A stretch of DNA of 64,000 bases, taken from Nectonema munidae. Lineage: Eukaryota > Nematomorpha > Nectonematoida > Nectonematidae. Numbering within the stretch: the first letter of the stretch is position 1; the number at the start of each line of letters is the position of its first letter. Shown here in pieces: positions 36,350-46,987 of the stretch. The DNA lies in NCBI GenBank assembly GCA_030549495.1, contig JAUIRK010000641.1, positions 372,001 to 436,000 of the forward strand. Reading direction: 5' to 3'. Made by a program: the position numbers and the translations under genes. Under the pieces are notes generated by a model. That model was not told the origin of the DNA. It saw only the letters and a list, made by a program, of their open reading frames with translations, and made no database searches.

Positions 36350-37675
36350 TATATATTTATGTATACAGATGACTGTGAAATTCTTTTTCGTGATAAAAAT
36401 CATATTATAAAGCCAGAAAAAATTCATTCTTTTTTAGATAAATTTCACAGCTGGTGTAAAATGAACGATTTGAAAATATGTAAACATACATAAATCCTTT
36501 TTTATTTTTAAAAATTGATTCTGAATATCTACAGAAATCCCATAATTATAAATCTATTACCATGAGTATTTTCTATAGAATAAAGAATTATAGTCAATGC
36601 CTTACTCCAATCTAAATTTCTTTACTGTAACTACAATATTTACAAAAGAAAGAAACAGAGCATTGAAATTTATATCCAATAGTAATCCTTGTGTTTTTAG
36701 AAAAAAATTCAATATTTTGACCTTTAACAAGTTAATCATCTTAAATTAGCCCTTTTCGTACATAAATATGTGTTCTGATAATGAATTGAACAGTAAATAT
36801 ATAGTAAATAATAATTTTTGCGATTATAATACCCGTAATCAATTATATTTTAAAAAATCAATATAAATACGCATCAGATATTTAAAAATTATTAGGAGTT
36901 TTAACCAAAAATGTAATTTTTACTTGCCTCTTTGTCCATATGATTTTTTTTTCATTTCATTTTTTTTACCAATTTATTTTTGTCGTGATACTCGTGTTTT
37001 CTATTTTACTTTTATGTATGACTTTCTTATATTTATTAATGCCTTGGATATTTTAAATCTGTGGCAAGCTATGATGAGTACTTTAACCTTTTTTCCAAAT
37101 ATAAGTGTGTATTCAAATATTATATATGAATATATGATTATATATCTACAATTTTATGGTATTAGATATTTTGTGTAGTGAATTTTTTTGTTTATATATA
37201 CAAAGCAATATAAAAATGTTTTTTCATCCATCATGTTCATTTTTTACCTCTTATGCTTGTAGGTTGTTTGATGCGCCATCCATATATGTATATATGCATA
37301 AATATATATTCAGTATGTATATACATCTATACAGAACACATGGTCATCTCTTAAATATTGCACCACCCTTGATAAACTTTGTCATTCACAACAAAAATAT
37401 CACTCTCTCCCGCAACTCAATCAAGTGGTTCTCATCACACTGCCTAACCTATTCCTACTTCTATAGATTCAAACTTCACAACAATCCATTATGTAGATTT
37501 GATTGCCCCTACATAGAAACACCCCTACATATAATTCTCTACTTCCCAATTTTTCATGATTTACGCGTTAAACTACTTAACTTCTGTAATCTACACTTTA
37601 ACAAACCTCCTACTTCTCTATATGATTTTTTTACAACATCCCATCATACTTCAAGAAATCTCTATTTTAATTAAC
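36350..37675 (+). mobile_element. LINE fragment, RT and C-terminal part
   Basis: Around 36361 the frame reads YTDDCEILF followed by FLDKFHSWCKMNDLKICKH, the RT catalytic block and the following helix of a Jockey/I-type element, with YTDD in place of YADD. The open frame at 37156-37674 ends in CRFDCPYIETPLHIILYFPI followed by FHDLR. This is the Cys/His motif that closes ORF2 of several arthropod LINE clades. The sequence between is AT-rich and full of stops. A dead copy, located upstream of Arl2. Confidence 0.65.
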
Positions 37676-38099
37676 AAAATTGAACCAATCCTTATCACAC
37701 ACCAAAATTTTATTCCACCCACACCTCTTAATTAATTATACTCTTATCATCCTTTACTTTATATACCGAACACAAATACTACATACAATTTTTCTCCTAG
37801 AATACTAGAATTCCACAATGTTCTTCAACTAAACTTCACGCAATCATCAAATCCCAAACTCTAGCAACCTGCAAGCATATCAGCCAAAGCTGGAAAGTGC
37901 TTAGAAATTTCCTCACTCACTCACCTCTTATGTTTTTAATTCCCAATTATATGGATTTTTCTCCTTCATTTTGTATGTTTTCATTGTTGCCGAGTTATTT
38001 TAATCGTGTAGCTTTTATTTCTACATATTGGTGTGAGAATAACCTAGTTGGTTGGATCCACCATATTTGGTAACATTATGTTTTTCTTATCTAATCTAA

Positions 38100-39790
38100 T
38101 ATATAATAATTTCAAGCGATTTAGAAGCCTGGCAAGACCTCTGGGAGAAAACTTGCCAGTCCTTCTTCATCTACACCTTATCCCCTAGTTGGGGGTCGGT
38201 GGCTTTGATCCTTTCTCTCCACAATTTTCTGTTGAGTGCATCTTTTTCATCTAGCCCAAGCTCCTGAAGTTTTTCTTTTAGCCCATCTTTCCATCTTTTT
38301 CGCTGTCTTCCTCTGCTTCTTTTGCCATCCACTCCTTTTTCCATCACTTGACGTACTGGATCCTCTTCTTTTTTCCTTAAAATATGTCCGTACCATCGCA
38401 ACTTACTTCGCTCTGTTACCGCCAACACGCTTACCTCAACTCCTGTCCTTCTTCTAATTACTTCATTTCTTATTTTGTCTTTCAGAGTTTTTCCCAGCAT
38501 CATTCTCAGCATCTTCATTTCTGTGGTCAACAATCTCTTCTCTTCTTTCTTTTTGAGACTCCAGCATTCACACCCATAGGACATTACATGTCTAACCATT
38601 GTGGTATAAATTTTTGCTTTTAACTTCATCGGCATTGCTTTATCACATAGTACGGTTTTCACTTCTTTCCATTTCAACCAGCTCGCATTTATTCTTGATT
38701 GTATATCCCTTTCATAGCTTCCATTACACATAACTTGCGCTCCCAAATATTTAAAATAATTCACCTGCTTCAGTTTGTTTCCATGTCTATCTTCCACATT
38801 CACTTTGATATCCTCATTCTTGCTACACATCATTGTTTCTGTTTTTCTAGCATTCATCTTTAATCCAAACTTTTCTAAACTTTCTTGCCATTTTATCAGT
38901 CTCTTCTGTAGCTCCGCTTCGTTATCCGCTAATATTGCCAAGTCATCTGCGAATAAAATTTCCCATAGTTCTTCTTTCCTTAAATGCTTTGAAAGCTCAT
39001 CGATAACCAGCGCAAACAATAATGGACTTAATGCTGAACCTTGATGTAAACCTGTTTTTACTTCAAATTCCCTTGACAATCCTTCGGTCGTTTTGATGCA
39101 TGTCTTTGAGTTTTTATACATTTCTTTGATTAATCTCACTAATTTTTCTGATACTCCCTTTCTACGCAAACACCAAAAAACTACTTTTCTGGGAACAGTA
39201 TCATAAGCTTTTTCTAAATCTACAAAACCACAAAAAACTGATTGATTGCCTTCAATCTTCTTTTCTATTATTTGCTTCGTAATGAAAATCGCATCTATTG
39301 CACTCTTTCCAGACATGAAACCAAACTGTTTTTTGTCTATCTTAATCACCGATCTAATTCGTTTATCTATGATTCTCTCTAAAATTTTCAGTCCGTGTTC
39401 TAGTAGCTTCACTCCCCTATAACTGCCACATTGCAAGATATCTCCTTTCTTCTTCCAGATAGGCACTAACACACTTTTTCTCCAATCCTCCGGTATTTTT
39501 TCCTCTGACCATATCTTCTTCAGCAATTTCACTATCCATGTTATGGTTTCACGTCCTCCTGCTTTAATCATATCGCTGCTAACTTCACTTAATCCTGGTG
39601 CTTTGAAATTCTTCATATTTTGTATTTGTTCCAAAATTTCATCTTCATCAATTTCCTTTTCTGGGCCCTCAACCTTCAAAGCTTTCTCTAGATCATCCTT
39701 TTTATTTTCTTTATTCATAAGTTCTTCAAAATATTCTGCCCATCTATTCTTAACTCCTTCAGCACTAAATATTATTTTATATATCTCAAT
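38100..39790 (-). mobile_element. RTE-like LINE, open reverse-transcriptase frame
   Basis: A 515-codon frame (39718-38171) is open throughout, and a further stretch upstream to about 39765 (RWAEYFEEL) is also in frame. Reverse-transcriptase blocks occur in order: YRGVKLLEHGLKILERIID, QFGFMSGKSAIDAIF, CGFVDLEKAYDTVPRK (catalytic Asp), GLHQGSALSPLLFALVIDEL, EILFADDLAIL (catalytic FADD) and VNYFKYLGAQV. The tail LRWYGHILRKKEED and GRQRKRWKDGLKEKL is typical of RTE-like elements. The endonuclease half is missing, so the copy is 5'-truncated at about 39790. A hairpin (CTGGCAAG...CTTGCCAG, 38129-38157) lies in the 3' UTR. The intact frame makes this the youngest LINE in the window. The exact clade is not certain. 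Confidence 0.88.
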
Positions 39791-40019
39791 ATCTCAATGA
39801 CTGTTTATGTCGAGGTGGAGAATGAGGTTGAGCTCTTATTCTCAAAAAAATACCTCATATGACACATGCGTCTCTTACAGCCTCTTAACAGTAAGTCTCT
39901 AGGTCTGCCTTCACGTGGCGAGGTTGTTTTAACTAAATGATCTAAAGGCGTAAGCGAGTGACAGGTCCTTTAACCTGAAGCTTCGGGTAGAGCATGCTCG
40001 TTAGCCCTGTAAGGTTAAT
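39791..40019. other. Short intergenic stretch, base composition near 45% GC
   Basis: Less AT-rich than its surroundings. It contains strings such as AGCTTCGGGTAGAGCATGCT that resemble part of a tRNA-derived or other SINE, but no full promoter-box arrangement is evident. Confidence 0.3.
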
Positions 40020-40226
40020 ATTTCATGTAAAATTGAGAGAATATTTTTGGAGATAGCTTTTAGAAGTAAACCGCAAATTTTGACTAATATTTTAAAACCT
40101 CTAAATGTCAAAAATGAGTTCAGAAATGAAAACAGCATGGTTGATTTGGTATAAAACATATATTTCATTGTAAAATTTGAATGAATGTTTTTGGAGATAA
40201 TTTTTAGAAGTAAACCGCAAATTTGA
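40020..40226 (+). repeat. B-type repeat units, direct orientation
   Basis: About one and a half B units in plus orientation, ending in AAATTTGATTAA. The final TTAA is shared with the TTAACCC end of the element that follows. The inserted end thus lies exactly at the TTAA site of a B unit. Confidence 0.85.
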
Positions 40227-40243
40227 TTAACCCTCTTAGTGCT

Positions 40244-40267
40244 GGGGGGCGTAAAACGCCCCCCCCC
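40244..40267. promoter_or_regulatory. G/C hairpin near element end
   Basis: GGGGGCGTAAAACGCCCCC forms a strong hairpin about 13 bases inside the left end. The same structure, with small changes, occurs at 45221-45243, at 40927-40945 and at 5532-5557. All four recognised ends of this family therefore have it, which suggests a recognition or structural role. That role is inference. Confidence 0.6.
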
Positions 40268-40959
40268 TTCACTAAAAAATTAATTGTAGAAAATTGGCTG
40301 AATCATATCCCTTTAAATTTGGTGACTTTTCCTAAAATCGCTAGCTGCATCTTTTGAAACCATTTTCATGGTAGTTGAATGACCCCTTCATGTTCAAAAC
40401 TGTCAATCAAAATCAAAAATTAAAAATTTTCAGCAAAATTTTGACATTATCTGTACTTAACCTTATAACTTAGGATCTATATTATATAATACCCTGAAAA
40501 TTTATAATTATATACAGTTTGGAACGCATAACACTTTATATATTTAATTTTTTCAATAATCATGGCTACTTTTTAGAAAATGTCAATCAAAATTTTGATT
40601 GATCAAAAATATATCTAATAAAATATACCTTCAAATTTTACATAAAATATATGTTTTTATACTAAATCGGTCATGCTGTTTTCATTTCTGGACTCATTTT
40701 TTACATTTAGGATTTGAAAATACCTATAAGTAGTAATCAAATTTGCGGTTTACTTCTGAAAATTGTCTCCAAAAACATTCCTTCACATTTTACATAAAAT
40801 ATATGCGTTATACTAAATCGGTCATGCTGGTTTCATTTCTGGACTCATTTTTTACGTTTAGGATCTGAAAATACCTATAAGTGTTAACCCTATTAGTGCT
40901 GGGCAAAATTTGTCCGCTCAAGTGCTGGGGGGCGTAAAGTGCCCCGTATTTTTCTCAGA

Positions 40960-42450
40960 GATTAATAAATTTTTATAAATATTTTTGATGTTATATATAT
41001 ATTTCAACTATGCTGAATTCAGTGGAGATGTCCATTTTTTATCAAAATCAATCAAACCTGTCAAAAAATTGATTTATATTTGACAGCTCATCTCAAAAAG
41101 GAACTTTTTATTTAAATAATTATATAAAGTTTTTTACGCATGTATACCCATTTTCAAATATGCTGAATTCAGTGGTGATATTCATTTTTTATGAAAATCA
41201 ATCAAACCTGTCAAAAATTGATCTAAATGTGACAACTCGTCTCAAAAAGGAACTTTTTATCTAAATAAGTATATAAAGTTTTTTACACATGTATACCCAT
41301 TTTCAAATATGCTGAATTCAGTGGTGATATTCATTTTTTATGAAAATCAATCAAACCTGTCAAAAAATTGATCTAAATGTGACAGATTATCTTAAAAAGG
41401 AACTTTTTATCTAAATAAGTTTATAAAGTTTTTTACACATTTATACCCATTTTCAAATATGCTGAATTAAGTGGTGATATTCATTTTTTATGAAAATCAA
41501 TCAAACCTGTCAAAAAATTGATCTAAATGTGACAGCTCATCTCAAAAAGGAACTTTTTATCTAAATTAGTATATAAAGTTTTTTGCACATGTATACCCAT
41601 TTTCAAATATGCTGAATTCAGTGGTGATATTCATTTTTTATGAAAATCAATCAAACCTGACAAAAAATTGATCTAAAAGTGACAGCTCATCTCAAAAAGG
41701 AACTTTTTATCTATATAAGTATATAAAGTGTTTTACAAATGTATACCCATTTTCAAATATGCTGAATTCAGTGGTGATATTCATTTTTTATGAAAATCAT
41801 TCAAACCTGTTAAAAAAGTGATTTACATATGACAGCTCATCTCAAAAAAGAAACTTTTTATCTAAATAATTATATAATGTTTTTTACACATATACACCCA
41901 TTTTCAAGCATGTTGAATTCAGCGGTGATATTCATTTTTTATAAAAATCAATTAAAGTTATCAAAGCATTGATTTATATATGATAGCTCATCTTAAAAAG
42001 AAACTTTTTATCTAAGTAATAATATAAAGTTTTTTACACATATATACCCATTTTTAAGCATGCGTAATTCAGTGGTGATATTCATTTTTTTATGAAAATT
42101 AATCAAAACTGTCAAAAAATTGATTTATCCCAAAAAGAAAGGATCAGGCACGGTTTTTTTAATTAGAGAATTACGTTTAATAGAAAGTATAGGGAGGTGA
42201 TGAAGTTTACCGTGCATGGCATTTTACACACATATACCCATTTTCAAGTAGGCTGTGTTTACTGGTTATATTCCTTTTTTTTATAAATATTAGTCAAACC
42301 TGACAAAATAATTTAAATATGACAGCCCATGTCAAAATTAAAATTTTAATTCTTTTAAAGTTTTTTTTATACATTTCAAGTATGCAGAATTTAATGGTGA
42401 TGTTCATTTTTTATGAAATCAATATAACCTGTCAAAAAATCGATTAAACC
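40960..42450 (+). repeat. A-type tandem array, copy 2
   Basis: Units anchored on GCTGAATTCAGTGG at 41012, 41162, 41311, 41461, 41611, 41761, 41912 and 42062, then diverged units near 42249 and 42381. The period is 149-151 bp, more regular than in copy 1. Adjacent units between 41162 and 41760 are nearly identical, pointing to recent homogenisation of the middle of the array. Confidence 0.92.
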
Positions 42451-43489
42451 TGTAAATCAATGTCAAATATATAAACATAAAAATAACTTCTACTTGCAGT
42501 TTTCTCTGGTAATTATTTTCTTAATTTATTTAATAAACCAACTTTAGGTGTTTAAATATTTCATTCTACAGTAACTTTTGTAACTCGATAGGATCTCCAT
42601 CTTTTTGGCTAGAAATTCATTATCGGCTCGTAGTCTCTACGTCATATTATAATTTGCAGTGTGTAATTTTGGTATTCATTCTATGATGATCCTTTCTTGG
42701 TAGCTCTTTTTTCATTAGAAATATATATTCTTCAATGTGTGTTCGAAAATTTTTTATAAGGATAAAATTCCTTTTTTCCTCTCAGGCCTGAATATTTGTC
42801 AACCAATCTCATTTCAAAGGTTTTTTTCTATGAATCATTCGTGATGTTGATTGTTCAATTACAAAAAGTTGTCAACGTTCTTCATCTAAAAAATTACTTC
42901 TTTGACACAAAAGGAAAAAGATGGACAAATTCAATTTAAATTAAAAATATCTTGATAGTGACTAAATTCTCACATATTGGCATATGTACCATTTTTAATA
43001 AATCTGACCTATTCTAAATTTTCAGATTTCCTACACATCTTAGCTAAATGTTAACTGTAATCCTAGCTATAGAATTAAATATTTTTCATTTGTAAAAGGA
43101 ATTTCTTTTTCACGGTCAAAATCTTTTTTGAAGTATATAATTAAACCACTTCCTAGTTCATTAGAACATGGTAGATCTTCCATTTAGTAAAGATACATAT
43201 TTTTTTTAATTATTTGTTTTGATCACATGTTCTCTTTTCAATTAGTTTTCAACTTGGTTGCTTCTCTCATACAAATTTTCAAAAGATTTTTTAATACGTT
43301 TTATTTTTTTTAATAAATATTTCATACTCAAGATGATTGTAGAAAGTATTATAAGCCAAAATATACAAAAAAAAGTATATTTTTACTATATACCTAATAT
43401 GCAGCCATTTTTTGAAATTTTTTTACAGAACTGATTTTCAGGCATACATTAGTAATTCAATTGCCACTTCGAGATATTTTTTAACCGTA
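42451..43489. other. Unique spacer of satellite-carrying element
   Basis: Matches 6920-7019 plus 8822-9775 of copy 1 without the hAT element. The uninterrupted GTCTCTAC at 42633-42640 is the empty target site. It has about 90 bp of extra sequence near 42450-42540 relative to copy 1. No gene was seen. Confidence 0.8.
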
Positions 43490-44870
43490 TTATCCAAAAT
43501 CCAGTACAGAAATAAAATAAGCATAGTCGATTTGGTATAAAATAGATATTTTATTTTTTTGAAAATATTTTTGAAGACAGTATCTAGAAGTAAACCGCAA
43601 ATCTGATTCAAGCTTTCAGATACTTTAAAACCATAAATGCCAAACCTGAGTCCAAAAATGAAACCAGCATCTTCCATTTGGCATAAAAACAGATATTTTA
43701 TTTAAATTTCAAAAATATTTCTGTAGACATTAGACGTAAATCGAAAATTTGATTGACACTTTCAGACATTTAAAACCTCTAAATGCAAAAAATGATTTCA
43801 GAAATAAAAATTATCATGGTCGAATTGGTATAAAAACATATATTTCATGTAAAATTAGAGAGAATATTTTGGGATATAGTTTTCAGACATAAACTGCAAA
43901 TTTGATTGACACTAGCAGTAAAACCTCTAAATGCGAAAACTGTGTTCAGAAATGAAATCATCATGATCTATTTGCTATAAAAACAAATTTTAGAACTAAA
44001 TGCAAATTTAATTGATACTTATATGTATTTTCAAATTCAAACTGCAAAAATTGAGTCCATAAATGAAACTAGCGTGGTTGATTTTGTATAAAAACATATA
44101 TTTAATTGTAAAATTTGAATGAATGTTTTTGTAGACAATTTTTAGAAGTAAACCGCAAATTTGATTAACACTTATAGGTATTTTCACATCCTAAATGTAA
44201 AAAATTAGTTCAGAAATGAAAACAGCATGATTGATTTGCTATAAAAACATATATTTCAAGAGAATATTTTTGGAGACAATTTTCAGAAGTAAACCGCAAA
44301 TTTGATTTATACTTATAGGTATTTTCAAATCCTAAATGTAAAAAATGAGTTCAAAAATGAAAACAGCATGATCGATTTGGTATAAAAACAAATATTTCAT
44401 GTAAAATTGAGAGAATATTTTTGGAGATAGCTTTTAGAAGTTAACCGCAAATTTTGACTGATATTTTAAAACCTCTAAATGTGAAAAATGAGTTCAGAAA
44501 TGAAAACAGCATGGTTGATTTGGTATAAAACATATATTTCATTGTAAAATTTGAATGAATGTTTTTGGAGACAATTTTTAGAAGTAAACCGCAAATTTGA
44601 TCAATACTTATAGGTATTTTCACATCCTAAACATAAAAAATGAGTCCAGAAATGAAACCAGCATGGCCGATTTAGTATAACGCATATATTTTATGTAAAA
44701 TGTGAAGGAATGTTTTTGGAGACAATTTTCAGAAGTAAACCGCAAATTTGATTACTACTTATAGGTATTTTCAAATCCTAAATGTAAAAAATGAGTCCAG
44801 AAATGAAAACAGCATGACCGATTTAGTATAAAAACATATATTTTATGTAAAATTTGAAGGTATATTTTAT
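43490..44870 (+). repeat. B-type tandem array, copy 2
   Basis: Units anchored on AAACCGCAAAT near 44151, 44292, 44443, 44587 and 44738, preceded by more diverged ones from about 43590. The period is 141-154 bp. The last units continue into the right terminal inverted repeat. Further B units in inverted orientation lie at 40630-40883. Confidence 0.9.
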
Positions 44871-45260
44871 TAGATATATTTTTGATCAATCAAAATTTTG
44901 ATTGACATTTTCTAAAAAGTAGCCATGATTATTGAAAAAATTAAATATATAAAGTGTTATGCGTTCCAAACTGTATATAATTATAAATTTTCAGGGAATT
45001 ATATAATATAGATCCTAAGTTATAAGGTTAAGTACAGATAATGTCAAAATTTTGCTGAAAAATTTTAATTTTTTATTTTGATTGACAGTTTTGGACATGA
45101 AGGGGTCATTCAACTACCATGAAAATGGTTTCAAAAGATGCAGCTAGCGATTTTAGGAAAAGTCACCAAATTTGAAGGGATATGATTCAGCCAATTTTCT
45201 ACAATTAATTTTTTAGTGAAGGGGGGGGGCGTTTTACGCCCCCAGCACTAATAGGGTTAA

Positions 45261-46220
45261 TTTGCACGAAACTGTAATAATATTTTCCTTTGACCCTTGA
45301 ATGCTGACGTTGAGCTTATTTAACTTATCAAAAATATCACTTAAAAAGTGACTTCCAACCACCAAATCGCTTGCTCCAGAACTTCATACTTTATTTTTTG
45401 CGAATCAAAAAAAGATATAATTTCATTTTTTAATGTGATGAACCTTGATATAACTTTTCCTTTAGAAAGCCAACGTACTTCTGTATGATATAAAAGACAT
45501 TTAAAATCTGCTTCCATTGATTCGCACAACTGTTCAAAAACTCTTGATCTCAAAGCACTTGACTTAATGTAGTTAACAATTTTTACATCATTTATTGTAT
45601 TTTTGAGTTTCTCTGACAAACATTTTGACATTAGTACTTCTCTATGCATCATGCAATGATTGACTTTAATATTTGGATTTTGTTGAAGAACAAAAGATGT
45701 AAATCCCTTATTTTTTCCTTGCATTGAAAGAGCACCATCCGTACAAACACTGACGCAATGAGTCCATAGCATGTTATATGCTACAACTTTTTCATTCACT
45801 AACTGAAAAATATCTTTTCCAATTGTTGTCAATTTTTCACAGAAAAAAACTCCTCAGTTATTTTTTTTGTTTTTTACAATTCGTAAAAATGCAAGCAAGT
45901 GTGCTTTTTGTTTATATCAGTGCTTTCATCAATTTGAAGAGCCAAGAATTTTTCAATTTTTGTTTGGTCACCTAAAAAGTGATTTTGGAGTTGCTCTTTA
46001 ATATCTTCAGACATATCATCGACGCAAAATAGTTTGATGCGATAGCGGAATTTTCTTTATTTTTTCAGCTGCATCTGAACCAAACATTGTATCAGTAGCT
46101 ATTGATAACGCTGGAAGAATAATTGATTCAGCGTCTAAGTGGGGCTTTTTTTTATACGGCACACAGATGAAATCTTTACGGCACACCAGTGTGCCGCGGC
46201 ACACAGTTTGGACAACACTA
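45261..46220 (-). mobile_element. hAT transposase, ZBED5/SCAND3-like, half copy
   Basis: The right terminal repeat, read on the minus strand from 46220, is TAGTGTTGTCCAAACTGTG followed by GCCGCGGCAC, typical of hAT ends. Coding blocks follow: LPALSIATDTMFGSDAAEKI (about 46130-46070); FQLVNEKVVAYNMLWTHC and VCTDGALSMQGKNKGFTSFV with the catalytic D (45805-45700); NHCMMHREVLMSKCL; VRWLSKGKVISRF (about 45480-45430); then SDIFDKLNKLN, where it is cut at TTAA (45257) by the satellite-carrying element. Frame breaks occur around 45850 and 46010. The C-terminal dimerisation half was not found anywhere in the window. Confidence 0.85.
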
Positions 46221-46224
46221 ATCC

Positions 46225-46980
46225 TGAACATGGGCACTAATCAAAGATCTCAACTCAAGCCCAGCATCTCCCTCACTCTGCACTCCAAGCAACAGCTCTC
46301 GCTACTACACCTCACTCTAAGATATATGGAGATAACGACAAAGAGCTTCCAATCCTAGCTCAGAGTGGTGTCTGGCATCTTTTGGAGATCCACGATTGTC
46401 ATCAATAAAATTTCTTGTTAACATTTTATTACACTGGCTACATTGCTTATGATCAATTATGGCTCAAATTTAGATGGACCATTATATCAAATGAACCCGA
46501 AATTAATAAAAAATATTTGATCTAAAACATTCATTTAGAGACTTTGCCTTAAAACAAGAAAAGTAATATCGAAAATATATTCACAAGCGAAACAAATCTT
46601 TTAAATAATGTTAAAAATTGTTAGTGTCTTATAAATGAGAATAGTTTTTTCCATGAATTTTTGCCTAAAGGCCCAAATGTTCGCATTTTATCATGGTATT
46701 TATGGTAATTGGGAATGTAACAGCTTGTCTTTTGCTTCTAACATTTCTCTCTCGATTTTAAAATAACAGGTGGAGTTTCCCTGCTCGAATTAAAAAGACA
46801 AATTTGAATATATTTATAAACCAATTCATCTCTTATTGCGTGTAGAACAGATTACTATAGTAAAAAATCATGACATTTTTATTTGTTATAAAAAAGTATG
46901 TTTATTAAAAAATAATAACTCATAATAAAATTACAAATAGAAGCAACTTACAACAGATATTCAAAGTAAAAAAGTTGAAA
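46225..46980. other. Intergenic, no gene seen
   Basis: AT-rich sequence downstream of the mig-10-like gene. The TGA stop at 46988-46990 runs directly into an AATAAA-containing string (46983-46988), and a further AATAAA lies near 46910 on the minus strand. Nothing else was recognised. Confidence 0.5.
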
Positions 46981-46987
46981 CATTTAT

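Larger units (their letters stand above)
40227..45260. mobile_element. Satellite-carrying TTAA element, copy 2
   Basis: This 5.0-kb unit begins TTAACCCTCTTAGTGCTGGG (40227) and ends, inverted, AGCACTAATAGGGTTAA (to 45260). The outer about 655 bp at each side (40227-40883 and 44604-45260) are near-perfect inverted repeats of each other. They comprise a G/C hairpin, about 390 bp of non-repeat sequence and about 260 bp of B repeats. Directly inside the left repeat a second end, TTAACCCTATTAGTGCTGGG (40884), starts an A array. The spacer and a B array follow, as in copy 1. No transposase frame was seen. TTAACCC ends suggest piggyBac-type mobilisation in trans. The outer flanks do not match each other (B repeat at left, hAT transposase at right), so it is not a simple insertion. 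Confidence 0.7.

Noticed and set aside
38236-39044. Three plus-strand frames of 73-89 codons
   Set aside because: Shadows of the LINE reverse-transcriptase frame on the minus strand.
39900-40015. tRNA-like or SINE sequence
   Set aside because: A tRNA-like string is present, but no complete A and B box spacing or cloverleaf could be drawn.
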